A stretch of 64,000 nucleotides of DNA. Source: Amycolatopsis sp. WQ 127309. Lineage in GTDB: Bacteria; Actinomycetota; Actinomycetes; Mycobacteriales; Pseudonocardiaceae. The stretch covers positions 2,728,001 to 2,792,000 of the forward strand of contig NZ_CP095481.1 in the NCBI RefSeq assembly GCF_023023025.1, in the 5' to 3' direction. Position 1 is the stretch's first letter; each line of letters begins with the position of its first letter. A program made the translations under genes and the position numbers. This document shows, one piece after another, positions 16,084 to 23,251 of the stretch. The notes under the pieces were generated by a model, which was not told where the DNA came from, searched no databases, and saw only the letters and a program-made list of their open reading frames with translations.

Positions 16084-17480
16084 CAGTTACCGCCTCCCGT
16101 CGTCGGTGCCGTCGAACTCGGCGTCGAGCAGTCCCTCCCCGCAGGCTGGTTCGCCGACGACGGAGCAGTGGATCCGGCCGGTGCCGACGGAGTCGTCGTC
16201 GGCGTGACCGAAGGCGTCGGCGTCGAGGACGGCTGGGTCCCCGCCGGCGCGCAGTTGTTCAAGCGCTTGTGCAGCTGCAGGAAGTCGTCGATGTACTTCC
16301 GGGCGTCGTCGAGGCTGTCCTTCTTGACGCCGTTCTGCACCGCCAGCCGAGCGTCCTCCTGGAGCTGGTTGACGCGCAGCTTGTCCGTGCACACCTGGTT
16401 CGGCGGGCACGAGCCCTGCTCGTAGGTGTGCAGGTCGATGCCGAGGATGCTGCCGGGGACGCCGCGGTAGATCACGACCTCCTGGTCCGCACCTTCGCCG
16501 ACATAGTACTGACTCAGCACGAAGTAGCGGGTGGCGATGGCGGCCGCGGCGAGCACCACGAGCACCACGAGAGCGCCGGCCAGCCAGCGGAACCGCTTCC
16601 GGCGCTTGGCCTTGGGGTCCACGGTGGGCTGCGGCAGCTCCTGGCGCGGCTGCGGCGGGGGCTGGGTCAGCGCCCGGGCGCGCGCCGCGGGCGAGTCGCC
16701 CTGGTGCCGCTCGTCGCTGCCGTCCCCGGCGGCGCCGCCCACGATGGGCGCGTCCTCGCCGAAGTCGACGTCGACGACGTCGGCGATGATCACCGTGACG
16801 TTGTCGGTGCCGCCGCCCTTGAGCGCCAGTTCGATCATCCGGTCCGCGCACTGCTGCGGGTCCGGGATCTGCACGGCCTCCGCGAGCGTCTCGTCGCTGA
16901 CCATGCCGGACAAGCCGTCCGAGCAGATCAGGTACCGATCGCCTGGGCGCGCTTCACGCACGGTGAGGCTCGGCTCGACCTCGTGCCCGGTCAGCGCCTT
17001 CAGCAGCAGCGACCGCTGGGGGTGCACCGCCGCCTCTTCGGGCGTGATCCGGCCTTGTTCGAGCAGTTCGTTGACGAAGCTGTCGTCGCGCGTGATCTGC
17101 GCGAACTGGCTGCCCCGGAACAGGTAGGCGCGCGAGTCGCCGACGTGCACGAGGCCCAGCCGGGTCCCGGCGAACAGCACGGCGGTGAGCGTGGTGCCCA
17201 TCCCGTCGAGGTCCGGGTCCTGCGAGACGAGCTCGGCGATCGCGGCGTTGCCGTTCGCCACCGCCTCGCGCAGCTGGGCGAGGAGGTCGTCACCCGGCTC
17301 GTCGTCGTCGAGCGGGGCGAGGGAGGCGATGACGACCTTGCTGGCCACTTCGCCCGCCGCATGCCCACCCATGCCGTCGGCGAGCGCGAGCAGGCGAGGG
17401 CCGGCGTACACGGAGTCCTGGTTGCTCGAACGCACCAGGCCCCGGTCGCTGCGGGCTGCATAGCGGAGGACGAGAGTCAT
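16083..17480 (-). CDS. pstP: PP2C-type Ser/Thr phosphatase PstP
   Basis: 465 residues. PPM catalytic domain in the first 240: SDRGLVRSSNQDS, metal-binding Asp35 in LADGMGGH, HVGDSRAYL, CSDGLSGM and GGTDNVTVI. After a Pro/Gln-rich linker, a membrane helix (about residues 300-322) and a roughly 140-residue external domain ending in a Pro/Ser/Thr-rich tail. It removes phosphates placed by PknA/PknB. Overlaps fhaB by 4 bases and rodA by 1 base. Confidence 0.96.
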   Translation of the reverse strand: MTLVLRYAARSDRGLVRSSNQDSVYAGPRLLALADGMGGHAAGEVASKVVIASLAPLDDDEPGDDLLAQLREAVANGNAAIAELVSQDPDLDGMGTTLTAVLFAGTRLGLVHVGDSRAYLFRGSQFAQITRDDSFVNELLEQGRITPEEAAVHPQRSLLLKALTGHEVEPSLTVREARPGDRYLICSDGLSGMVSDETLAEAVQIPDPQQCADRMIELALKGGGTDNVTVIIADVVDVDFGEDAPIVGGAAGDGSDERHQGDSPAARARALTQPPPQPRQELPQPTVDPKAKRRKRFRWLAGALVVLVVLAAAAIATRYFVLSQYYVGEGADQEVVIYRGVPGSILGIDLHTYEQGSCPPNQVCTDKLRVNQLQEDARLAVQNGVKKDSLDDARKYIDDFLQLHKRLNNCAPAGTQPSSTPTPSVTPTTTPSAPAGSTAPSSANQPAGRDCSTPSSTAPTTGGGN

Positions 17481-17938
17481 GGGCGAAGCTCGATCACCGT
17501 CTTGCCGATCCGGATGGGGACTCCGAGCGGGACCCGGAGGGGTGCAGTGACCTTAGCCCGGTCCAGATAAGTGCCGTTGGTCGAGCCCAGATCTTCCACG
17601 TACCAGTCCTCACCGCGCTGGGCGATCCGGGCGTGCCGGGTCGACGCGTAGTCGTCGTCGAGCACCAACGTGGAGTCGTCGGCGCGGCCGATCAGGATCG
17701 GCCTGCCGTCCAGCGCGATGCGGGTCCCGGCGAGCGCCCCGTGGGTCACCAGCAGCTGCTGCGGCGACTTCCCGCCGCGCGGCTTCTTCTCCTTCTTGCG
17801 GCCGAACGTCGGCACCTGGACACGCATGCCCGACGCCGCGTAGAGGTCCGAGCGGACGACTCTGAGCGCGGCGAACACGAAGAGCCAGAGCAGCACGAGG
17901 AAGCCCACCCTGGTGAGTTGTACGACCAGCTCTGGCAC
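17477..17938 (-). CDS. fhaB: FHA-domain protein FhaB (FipA-like)
   Basis: 153 residues from GTG 17938. An N-terminal membrane helix (VGFLVLLWLFVFAALRVV) is followed by a basic linker and a C-terminal FHA domain: LIGRADDSTLVL, Ser/Arg/His of ASTRHARI, and Asn-Gly of STNGTYL, which bind phosphothreonine. In mycobacteria FipA/FhaB links PknA signalling to FtsZ and division. TTGACG at 18003-18008 (minus strand) with a weak TACCCG 18 bases on may be a separate promoter in the 100-base gap after fhaA. Confidence 0.94.
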   Translation of the reverse strand: MPELVVQLTRVGFLVLLWLFVFAALRVVRSDLYAASGMRVQVPTFGRKKEKKPRGGKSPQQLLVTHGALAGTRIALDGRPILIGRADDSTLVLDDDYASTRHARIAQRGEDWYVEDLGSTNGTYLDRAKVTAPLRVPLGVPIRIGKTVIELRP

Positions 17939-18038
17939 TTGGTGTGTCCGCTCCCGACTCTTCCGTGCAGCCGCGACGCGGGTACGCCGCGGTCCCCCCG
18001 CACGTCAATTCTGCGGGAACAGTATTTCGCGCCCGGAG

Positions 18039-19286
18039 TCAGCCCTGTGTACGGAACACCAAGGACGAATGCCCCACTCGGATGACGTCACCGTCCGCGA
18101 GCTGCCAGGTCTGCACCGGGGTGCCGTTCACGGTCGTGCCGTTCGTCGACCCGATGTCGGCGAGCGTCGCGCTCTGGCCGTCCCAGGTGATCTCCAGGTG
18201 ACGGCGCGAGACACCGGTGTCGGGGAGCCGGAAGTCCGCGTCCTGGCCACGGCCCACGACGTTGCCACCCTGCTTCAGGGAGTACGTCCGGTTCGAGCCG
18301 TCGTCCAGCTGCAGGCTCGCCGCGAGCTGACGCGCCGCCGCGGGGGCGCCGTAGCCACCCTGCTGCTGCGCGTACGGGTCGCCGGCCGGCTGGCCGTACG
18401 CCTGCTGCTGGCCGTACTGGTCGTAGCCGCCCTGCTGCTGGCCGCCGTACTGGTCGTACCCGGGCTGCTGCTGCTGGCCGCCGTACTGGTCGTAGCCACC
18501 CTGCTGGTAGCCGCCCTGGTCGTACCCGCCGCCCTGCTGGGGCTGCGCGTAACCGCCCTGGTCGTAGCCACCACCCTGGGGGGGCTGGGCGTAACCCTGG
18601 TCGTAGCCACCCTGCGGGGGCTGCTGGGCGTAACCGCCCTGCTCATAGCCACCCTGCTGGTAACCGCCCTGCTCATAGCCACCGGCCGGGGGCTGCTGAC
18701 CGTAGCCGCCCTGCTCGTAGCCGCCCTGCTGCTGGCCGTAACCCTGGTCGTACCCGGGCTGCTGGCCACCCTGCTGTCCGTAGCCGTACTGGCCCTGCTG
18801 GCCGTACGGGTCACCCTGGTCGTATTGGCCGTAGCCGGGGGGCTGGCTCATTGCTGGGTCTCCTGCGTTGCTGGGTCGTGCCGACCGCGGTGAACCGGCG
18901 CCTGTGGGGCGGGCGTCGGGATCGACGGACGAACGGGTCTTGAACTGTCCAGTATGCAGCGCCTCGTTGCGCTCGAGTGATACGACGACGTCACCATAGG
19001 TGTCCAGGCCTTCGGCGGCGAGGTGTTCGGCCACCGCCTTGGCCAGCACCTGGGTGACGCGTTGTTCGTCACCGGCCATGCGCTCGTGGTCAGCCGTCCC
19101 CAAGGACACGATGTAGTGATTCGGGGCGAGCTGCCGACCGCCTGCCAGCTCACGAACGTTCTCCTCACTCTCCCGCTCGAGTGCGATCGCCACTTCCTGC
19201 GTGACGACGTTGCCACCGAACATGCGCGCGAAAGTGTTCCCCACCAGGTTCTCGAGTCGCCTGTCGAATCTCTCAGCGCGGCCCAC
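18039..19286 (-). CDS. fhaA: FHA-domain protein FhaA with DUF3662 domain and Gly/Tyr/Gln-rich repeat linker
   Basis: 415 residues from GTG 19286. The in-frame GTG at 19304 is itself part of the ribosome site GTGAGGAGG, so it is not the start. Domains: N-terminal DUF3662 (residues ~1-110; [26 protein letters not shown]), a ~170-residue linker made of GGY-x-Q-GGY repeats (about 18360-18850 in DNA), and a C-terminal FHA domain ([32 protein letters not shown]). The family is a PknB substrate that recruits MviN to control peptidoglycan synthesis. First gene of the operon. The low-complexity linker could support self-association. Confidence 0.95.
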   Translation of the reverse strand: MGRAERFDRRLENLVGNTFARMFGGNVVTQEVAIALERESEENVRELAGGRQLAPNHYIVSLGTADHERMAGDEQRVTQVLAKAVAEHLAAEGLDTYGDVVVSLERNEALHTGQFKTRSSVDPDARPTGAGSPRSARPSNAGDPAMSQPPGYGQYDQGDPYGQQGQYGYGQQGGQQPGYDQGYGQQQGGYEQGGYGQQPPAGGYEQGGYQQGGYEQGGYAQQPPQGGYDQGYAQPPQGGGYDQGGYAQPQQGGGYDQGGYQQGGYDQYGGQQQQPGYDQYGGQQQGGYDQYGQQQAYGQPAGDPYAQQQGGYGAPAAARQLAASLQLDDGSNRTYSLKQGGNVVGRGQDADFRLPDTGVSRRHLEITWDGQSATLADIGSTNGTTVNGTPVQTWQLADGDVIRVGHSSLVFRTQG

Positions 19287-19322
19287 CGGGGAAAACCTCC
19301 TCACACTTGTGCTTGCGCCCCG

Positions 19323-19328
19323 ATCCTA
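19323..19328 (-). promoter_or_regulatory. Probable -10 box of the fhaA-pknB operon
   Basis: On the minus strand TAGGAT, a match to the strong actinobacterial -10, lies 37 bases upstream of the fhaA start, inside GGATAGGATCGG. GTGTCG 17 bases further up is a poor -35. Confidence 0.55.
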
Positions 19329-19416
19329 TCCGGGTGAGCGAGCCTCGACACGGCCCCCGGTGAAACCGGTGCGAACGACCTGCTAGTGTTCTCCTCGCTG
19401 CCGCAAGGAAGCACTC

Positions 19417-19499
19417 GGGCGAGTGGCGGAATGGCAGACGCGCACGGTTCAGGTCCGTGTGTCCGAAAGGACGTGAGGGTTCAACTCCCTCCTCGCCCA
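19417..19499 (+). tRNA. tRNA-Leu (anticodon CAG)
   Basis: 83 bases. Acceptor arms GGGCGAG / CTCGCCC pair fully with discriminator A at 19499. The anticodon stem CACGG / CCGTG encloses loop TTCAGGT, giving anticodon CAG. A long variable arm (TGTCC GAAA GGACG) marks a class II tRNA, and GAGGGTTCAACTCCCTC is the T arm. The CCA end is not encoded. In mycobacteria a tRNA-Leu also sits beside fhaA. A terminator follows 10 bases later. Confidence 0.96.
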
Positions 19500-19508
19500 C
19501 GCTGTTCA

Positions 19509-19538
19509 GAGGCCCCGACGCTAGCGCGTCGGGGCCTC
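19509..19538 (+). terminator. Hairpin terminator after tRNA-Leu
   Basis: Perfect 13-base-pair stem GAGGCCCCGACGC / GCGTCGGGGCCTC with loop TAGC, followed by TTCCCGTTGT. Confidence 0.88.
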
Positions 19539-19559
19539 TTCCCGTTGTCCTTGTGTCTC

Positions 19560-19580
19560 CCGGGGGGCCGAGCCCCCCGG
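19560..19580. repeat. GC palindrome CCGGGGGGC-CGA-GCCCCCCGG
   Basis: Perfect 9-base inverted repeat with a 3-base loop in the otherwise gene-free stretch 19539-19739. It resembles GC-rich palindromes common between actinomycete genes, including one nested in 58654-58754. It may be a second terminator. Nothing else is visible in this gap. Confidence 0.6.
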
Positions 19581-19739
19581 ACCCCCCACGGTGCCTTCTC
19601 TCACCTTCCAGCGTGGCTGAGTGGGGTCGTTGTGGGCTCGTTGCGGGGGGTTTTGGGGTTTGGTTTGGTGGTGAATATCACCCGTTTGGCTCTGCGTGGT
19701 GTTCGCTCGTGGCTTGTGTGGCGGTGTATTTAGACCGTG

Positions 19740-20112
19740 TCAGGCTGGGGTCGGGGCTATCGACAGGCGCATCTGCAGCGCTGCGGCTATGCGCTCCAGC
19801 ACCGGCAGTGTCGGGGTTGTGCCGCCTGCCTCGAACCTGGCGATGGCCGACTGTGTCATCCCGGCGCGTTCGGCCAGCTGCGTCTGCGTCCAGTTGCGCT
19901 GCTCGCGCAACGTTCGCACCTCGGCTCCCAGATCGAAAGCCAGTCGCGCTCCGTCGTAAGCCAGGCCCGTCTGGCTCGCTGTTCTCGGAGGCGAAAGTGC
20001 TGGTCTCGGCGCTTTCTTGCAGCTGCTGCCAGCGGAGGGGCCGTGCTTGGCCGACGGCGCGGTTGAGGCCGGCGGCTTGGCTGAATCGTTCTCGGTCGGA
20101 CTTCTCAGCCAA
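19740..20112 (-). pseudogene. XRE-family HTH regulator (HigA-like), apparently frameshifted
   Basis: The C-terminal half (19740 to about 19980) codes a clear XRE helix-turn-helix: VRTLREQRNWTQTQLAERAG, MTQSAIARFEAGG and TPTLPVLERIAAAL. No good start codon precedes it in frame. In the next frame a plausible N-terminus begins at TTG 20112 (GAAGG upstream), with AEKSDRERFSQAAGLNRAVG and RPLRWQQLQ, but runs on past the HTH out of frame. Joining the two by a one-base shift near 19960-20050 gives a protein of ordinary length for this antitoxin-like family. No toxin partner is adjacent. It may be a decayed gene or a sequencing error. Confidence 0.6.
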
Positions 20113-20131
20113 GCGCGCCTTCGTCGGCTTC

Positions 20132-20872
20132 TCAGGTCGTTGTCTTGGTGATCCAGTCCGCCAGGACGTCCGTCCGGGATGTTGTTTCGATGCCCGCGTG
20201 GGGGCAGCCTGGGCCCGTTGCCTCCAGGGCCACCAGGCCTGCCGGGGTGAAGTACGGGGCTCCCGAGTCGTACGTGCAGGCGCTCGTCGTGATCTGCGGG
20301 GCCGCGCCGCGGACTCCGAGCGTGGTCGGGGCCACCGTGGCCACCGCTACCGTGCCCTGCTGCATGCGGGTGGCCGGCTTGGGGTTCGTGCCGGTCAGGC
20401 TGCCCCAGCCCGCCAAGGTCAGCTGGTCGCCCACCTTGGGGAGCGCGCGGTTGAGCGGCAGGGGCTTCACCGTGCTCACCGGGGTGTCCAGGCGGGCCAG
20501 CGCGACGTCGTTCTCCTTCGCCTGGATCACCTCGGTCACCTTGCGGGCCACTCCGGACTCGATGCCTTCGTCCGTGAGGCCCAGCGTCGCCGTCGTCGGG
20601 TAGGGGACCTTTCCCGAGACGCGGTTGCGGGCCGCGTCGTGGAAGCAGTGGCCTGTCGTGAGGAGCCATCCGGGCGCGACCAGCGCGCCCGTGCAGTAGC
20701 TGCTGTACGTCGAACCGTCCGGGCGGGGGATCTTCGTCATCGCGAGCTTCGCGACGAACCCGAACTGACCCTGGGGGACGTCTGAACCGTTGGCGATCCC
20801 TGGCGCGGCCAAGGCGGCAGGGGCGGTGGTGATGGTCAGGACAACAGCGGCTAGCAGGGCGCGCAGGCGCAT
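20132..20872 (-). CDS. Secreted trypsin-like serine protease (S1), copy 1
   Basis: 246 residues with a signal peptide ending near AAPAALAAPG. Catalytic elements: His in TTGHCFHD (usual trypsins have TAAHC), Asp in NDVALARLD, Ser in TYDSGAPYF (usual GDSGGP). Three Cys-containing loops match the two paralogues downstream. GGGGAAG lies before the ATG at 20872. It likely hydrolyses extracellular proteins, though the altered nucleophile motif leaves activity and specificity open. About half identical to its neighbours; weaker than they are to each other. Confidence 0.88.
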   Translation of the reverse strand: MRLRALLAAVVLTITTAPAALAAPGIANGSDVPQGQFGFVAKLAMTKIPRPDGSTYSSYCTGALVAPGWLLTTGHCFHDAARNRVSGKVPYPTTATLGLTDEGIESGVARKVTEVIQAKENDVALARLDTPVSTVKPLPLNRALPKVGDQLTLAGWGSLTGTNPKPATRMQQGTVAVATVAPTTLGVRGAAPQITTSACTYDSGAPYFTPAGLVALEATGPGCPHAGIETTSRTDVLADWITKTTT

Positions 20873-20987
20873 TCTTCCCCTTCGTCGAATCGATGATCGA
20901 CGTTCGAGGTTATTGCCGCCGCCGGGCTGGGGGGAATTCCCTGGCCGGGCGTCACCCGTTGGCCCACCGGGTGACGCCCGGAAGGGG

Positions 20988-21740
20988 TCAGCCCGTGTGC
21001 GAAGAGATCCAATCCGCGACGACGTCCACCCGCGACGTCGTCTCGAGCTGGTTGTGGGGGCAGTCCGGGCCGGACGACTCTACGGACACCAGCTGGCCGC
21101 CGGTGCCGGCCGCGGCGAAGTACGGCGCGCCCGAGTCGTACACGCAGGCGCTCGTCGTCGACGTCGGAGCCACGCCCTGCACGCCCAGCGTCGAGGTGGC
21201 GACCTGGCCGACCTTCACGGTGCCCTGCTGCAGCTTCGTCGACGGCGTCGGGTTGGTGGCCGTGAGGCTGCCCCAGCCGGCGAGCGTCAGCTGCTGCCCG
21301 AGCGACGGCGTGAGCCGGTTGACCGTCAGCGGCGTGATGCCGGTGACGTCGGCGTCGAGGGTGGCGATGGCGATGTCGTTCGCGGCGGCCTGGTAGACGG
21401 TCACCACGTTGCGCGTCACGCCCGGCGTGCTCTGGTTGACCGTGCCGAGCAGCACCGACGTCGGGTACGGCACCGGGCCGGAGACGCGGACGCGGTTCGC
21501 GTCGTGGAAGCAGTGGCCGGCGGTGATGATCCACTTCGCCGCGATCAACGCGCCCGAGCAGGCGCTGTTGTACTTCGTGCCGTCGGGCTTCGGGATGTTC
21601 GTCATCGTGAGTTTCGCGGCGAACTTGAACTGGCCCGCCGGGACGTCGGATCCGTTGGCCACGGCCGAAGCCGGGCCCGCGGTCGCGAGACCGGCGGCGA
21701 GGGTGAGCAGGGCAGCGGAAAGCACAGCGCGGACGCGCAT
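20988..21740 (-). CDS. Secreted trypsin-like serine protease (S1), copy 2
   Basis: 250 residues from ATG 21740 (AAGGGGG upstream). Signal peptide ending GPASA. Catalytic His in ITAGHCFHD, Asp in NDIAIATLD, Ser in VYDSGAPYF. Closely similar along its length to the gene at 21881, including NGSDVP near the mature N-terminus (replacing the IVGG of trypsin zymogens) and the ending VVADWISSHTG. The conserved A/V-NG-x-DVP may follow signal cleavage directly, so no pro-peptide is obvious. Each copy has its own ribosome site. Confidence 0.88.
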   Translation of the reverse strand: MRVRAVLSAALLTLAAGLATAGPASAVANGSDVPAGQFKFAAKLTMTNIPKPDGTKYNSACSGALIAAKWIITAGHCFHDANRVRVSGPVPYPTSVLLGTVNQSTPGVTRNVVTVYQAAANDIAIATLDADVTGITPLTVNRLTPSLGQQLTLAGWGSLTATNPTPSTKLQQGTVKVGQVATSTLGVQGVAPTSTTSACVYDSGAPYFAAAGTGGQLVSVESSGPDCPHNQLETTSRVDVVADWISSHTG

Positions 21741-21840
21741 CGGTGGATCCCCCTTGTCACGCACCGGCGGCTCGCGCCGGTGATCACCTTCGAGCGTAGC
21801 GACGGTGCGCGGGGTCGGAATGCGCTGCACGGAGTAAGAA

Positions 21841-21871
21841 AACGGCCCCGACGCCTCGCGTCGGGGCCGTT
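21841..21871 (-). terminator. Hairpin terminator after S1 protease copy 3
   Basis: Perfect 14-base-pair stem AACGGCCCCGACGC / GCGTCGGGGCCGTT, loop CTC. It lies 9 bases downstream of the minus-strand stop at 21881 and ends in T residues when read in that direction. Confidence 0.88.
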
Positions 21872-21880
21872 TGCCGGGAA

Positions 21881-22636
21881 TCAGCCGGTGTGCGAGGCGA
21901 TCCAGTCCGCGACGACGTCGACGCGCGCGGTGGTCTCGGCCTGGTCGTGGGGGCAGTCCGGGCCGTCGCTCTCGATGGAGACCAGGCGGCCGCCGCTCTT
22001 GCCCGTCGGCACGAAGTACGGGGCGCCCGAGTCGTAGGTGCACGCGCTCGTCGTCGACGTCGGGGCGAAGCCCGTCACGCCGGTGTAGAGCGGGTCGACC
22101 GTCGCGACCTTCATCAGGCCCTGCTGCAGCTTCGTGCCCGGCGTCGGGTCGACCGACGTCAGGCTGCCCCAGCCGGCGAGCACGACCTTCTGGCCCACGA
22201 CCGGCGCCTTGTGGCTGACCGAAAGCGGTTCGACGCCGAAGACGGGCTTGTCGAGCTCGGCGATCGCGATGTCGTTGCTCGGTGACTGGTACACCGTCAC
22301 GACGTTGCGCGTGATCCCCGGCTTGTCGACGGTGGTGGTGCCCAGCAGCACCGACGTCGGGTACGGGACCGGGCCGGAGACCGGGTTGCGGGCCGCGTCG
22401 TGGAAGCAGTGGCCGGCGGTGACGATCCACTTCTTGGCGATCAGCGAACCCGAGCACGCGCTGTTGTACTTCGTGCCGTCGGTGCGCGGGATGTCCGTCA
22501 TGGTCAGCTTCGCGGCGAACTTGAACGTCCCCTGCGGGACGTCGGCGCCGTTGGCCACGGCCGATGCCGGCGCCGCGGTGACGACCGCCGCGGCGAGCGC
22601 GAACAGACCTGCGGAAAGCAAAGCGCGGATGCGCAT
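21881..22636 (-). CDS. Secreted trypsin-like serine protease (S1), copy 3
   Basis: 251 residues from ATG 22636 (AGGGGG 6 bases upstream; the TTG at 22642 overlaps that spacer and is less likely). Signal peptide ending AAPASA. His in VTAGHCFHD, Asp in NDIAIAELD, Ser in TYDSGAPYF. Most similar to copy 2. The three copies stand head to tail but copy 3 has its own terminator, so they are probably separately transcribed and arose by tandem duplication. Confidence 0.88.
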   Translation of the reverse strand: MRIRALLSAGLFALAAAVVTAAPASAVANGADVPQGTFKFAAKLTMTDIPRTDGTKYNSACSGSLIAKKWIVTAGHCFHDAARNPVSGPVPYPTSVLLGTTTVDKPGITRNVVTVYQSPSNDIAIAELDKPVFGVEPLSVSHKAPVVGQKVVLAGWGSLTSVDPTPGTKLQQGLMKVATVDPLYTGVTGFAPTSTTSACTYDSGAPYFVPTGKSGGRLVSIESDGPDCPHDQAETTARVDVVADWIASHTG

Positions 22637-22735
22637 TCTCAACCCCCTGGTTGGGCCGGCGTCCGGCCGGCGATGGGGGCGAGGGTAGCGAAACCCGGTG
22701 CGGCGGTGGCGGGAAGTCCCGCCACCGCCGGGGAA

Positions 22736-23110
22736 TCAGTTCACGCCGACCAGGTCGACGACGAAGATGAGGGTCTCGCCGGGCTTGATGACGCCGCCCG
22801 CGCCGCGGTCGCCGTAGCCGAGGTGCGGCGGGATGACGAGCTTGCGCCGGCCACCGATCTTCATCCCCGCGACACCCTGGTCCCAGCCGGAGATGACCTG
22901 GCCGGCGCCGAGGCCGAAGCGCAGGGGCTCGTTGCGGTTCCAAGAGGCGTCGAACTCTTCGCCGGTCGAGTGCGCGACACCGACGTAGTGCACGGTGACG
23001 GACTTGCCGGGCGTGGCCTCGACGCCGTCGCCGACGGTGATGTCGGTGATCTCGAGGTCGGCCGGCGGGGTGCCGTCCGGGCGGTCGATCTGGGGCTTTT
23101 CCAAGGTCAT
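22736..23110 (-). CDS. FKBP-type peptidyl-prolyl cis-trans isomerase
   Basis: 124 residues from ATG 23110 (upstream in-frame ATG/GTG codons would add only a few residues). Single FKBP domain: VTVHYVGV, FDASWNR, GQVISGWDQGVAGMKIGGRR, IPPHLGYGDRG, LIFVVDLVGV. No signal peptide, so cytosolic. It catalyses proline isomerisation and may act as a folding helper. Divergent from the acylase gene; the 140-base gap between them holds both promoters but no clear boxes. Confidence 0.93.
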   Translation of the reverse strand: MTLEKPQIDRPDGTPPADLEITDITVGDGVEATPGKSVTVHYVGVAHSTGEEFDASWNRNEPLRFGLGAGQVISGWDQGVAGMKIGGRRKLVIPPHLGYGDRGAGGVIKPGETLIFVVDLVGVN

Positions 23111-23251
23111 GGCAGCCACCGTACCCACGCGCGCGAGGCTGCGCCGTTCGGACTACGCCCAAGGGCTGAAAAACGCGAAAACTCTTCACATGTGTGCTAC
23201 TGCTCGGTAGCGTGCGCTTCGTTACTCTCCTTGACCTGCGAGGGAGCCCTG

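Noticed and set aside
18360..18850. Regular repeats that could suggest a CRISPR array
   Set aside because: They are codon repeats of the FhaA linker, in frame, with no constant repeat/spacer lengths and no cas genes.
19304..19304. GTG at 19304 as the fhaA start
   Set aside because: This GTG is part of the GTGAGGAGG ribosome site that precedes the better GTG at 19286.
19417..23110. tRNA-Leu-bounded integrated island
   Set aside because: No integrase, no repeated tRNA 3-prime end found downstream, and flanking genes have ordinary composition.
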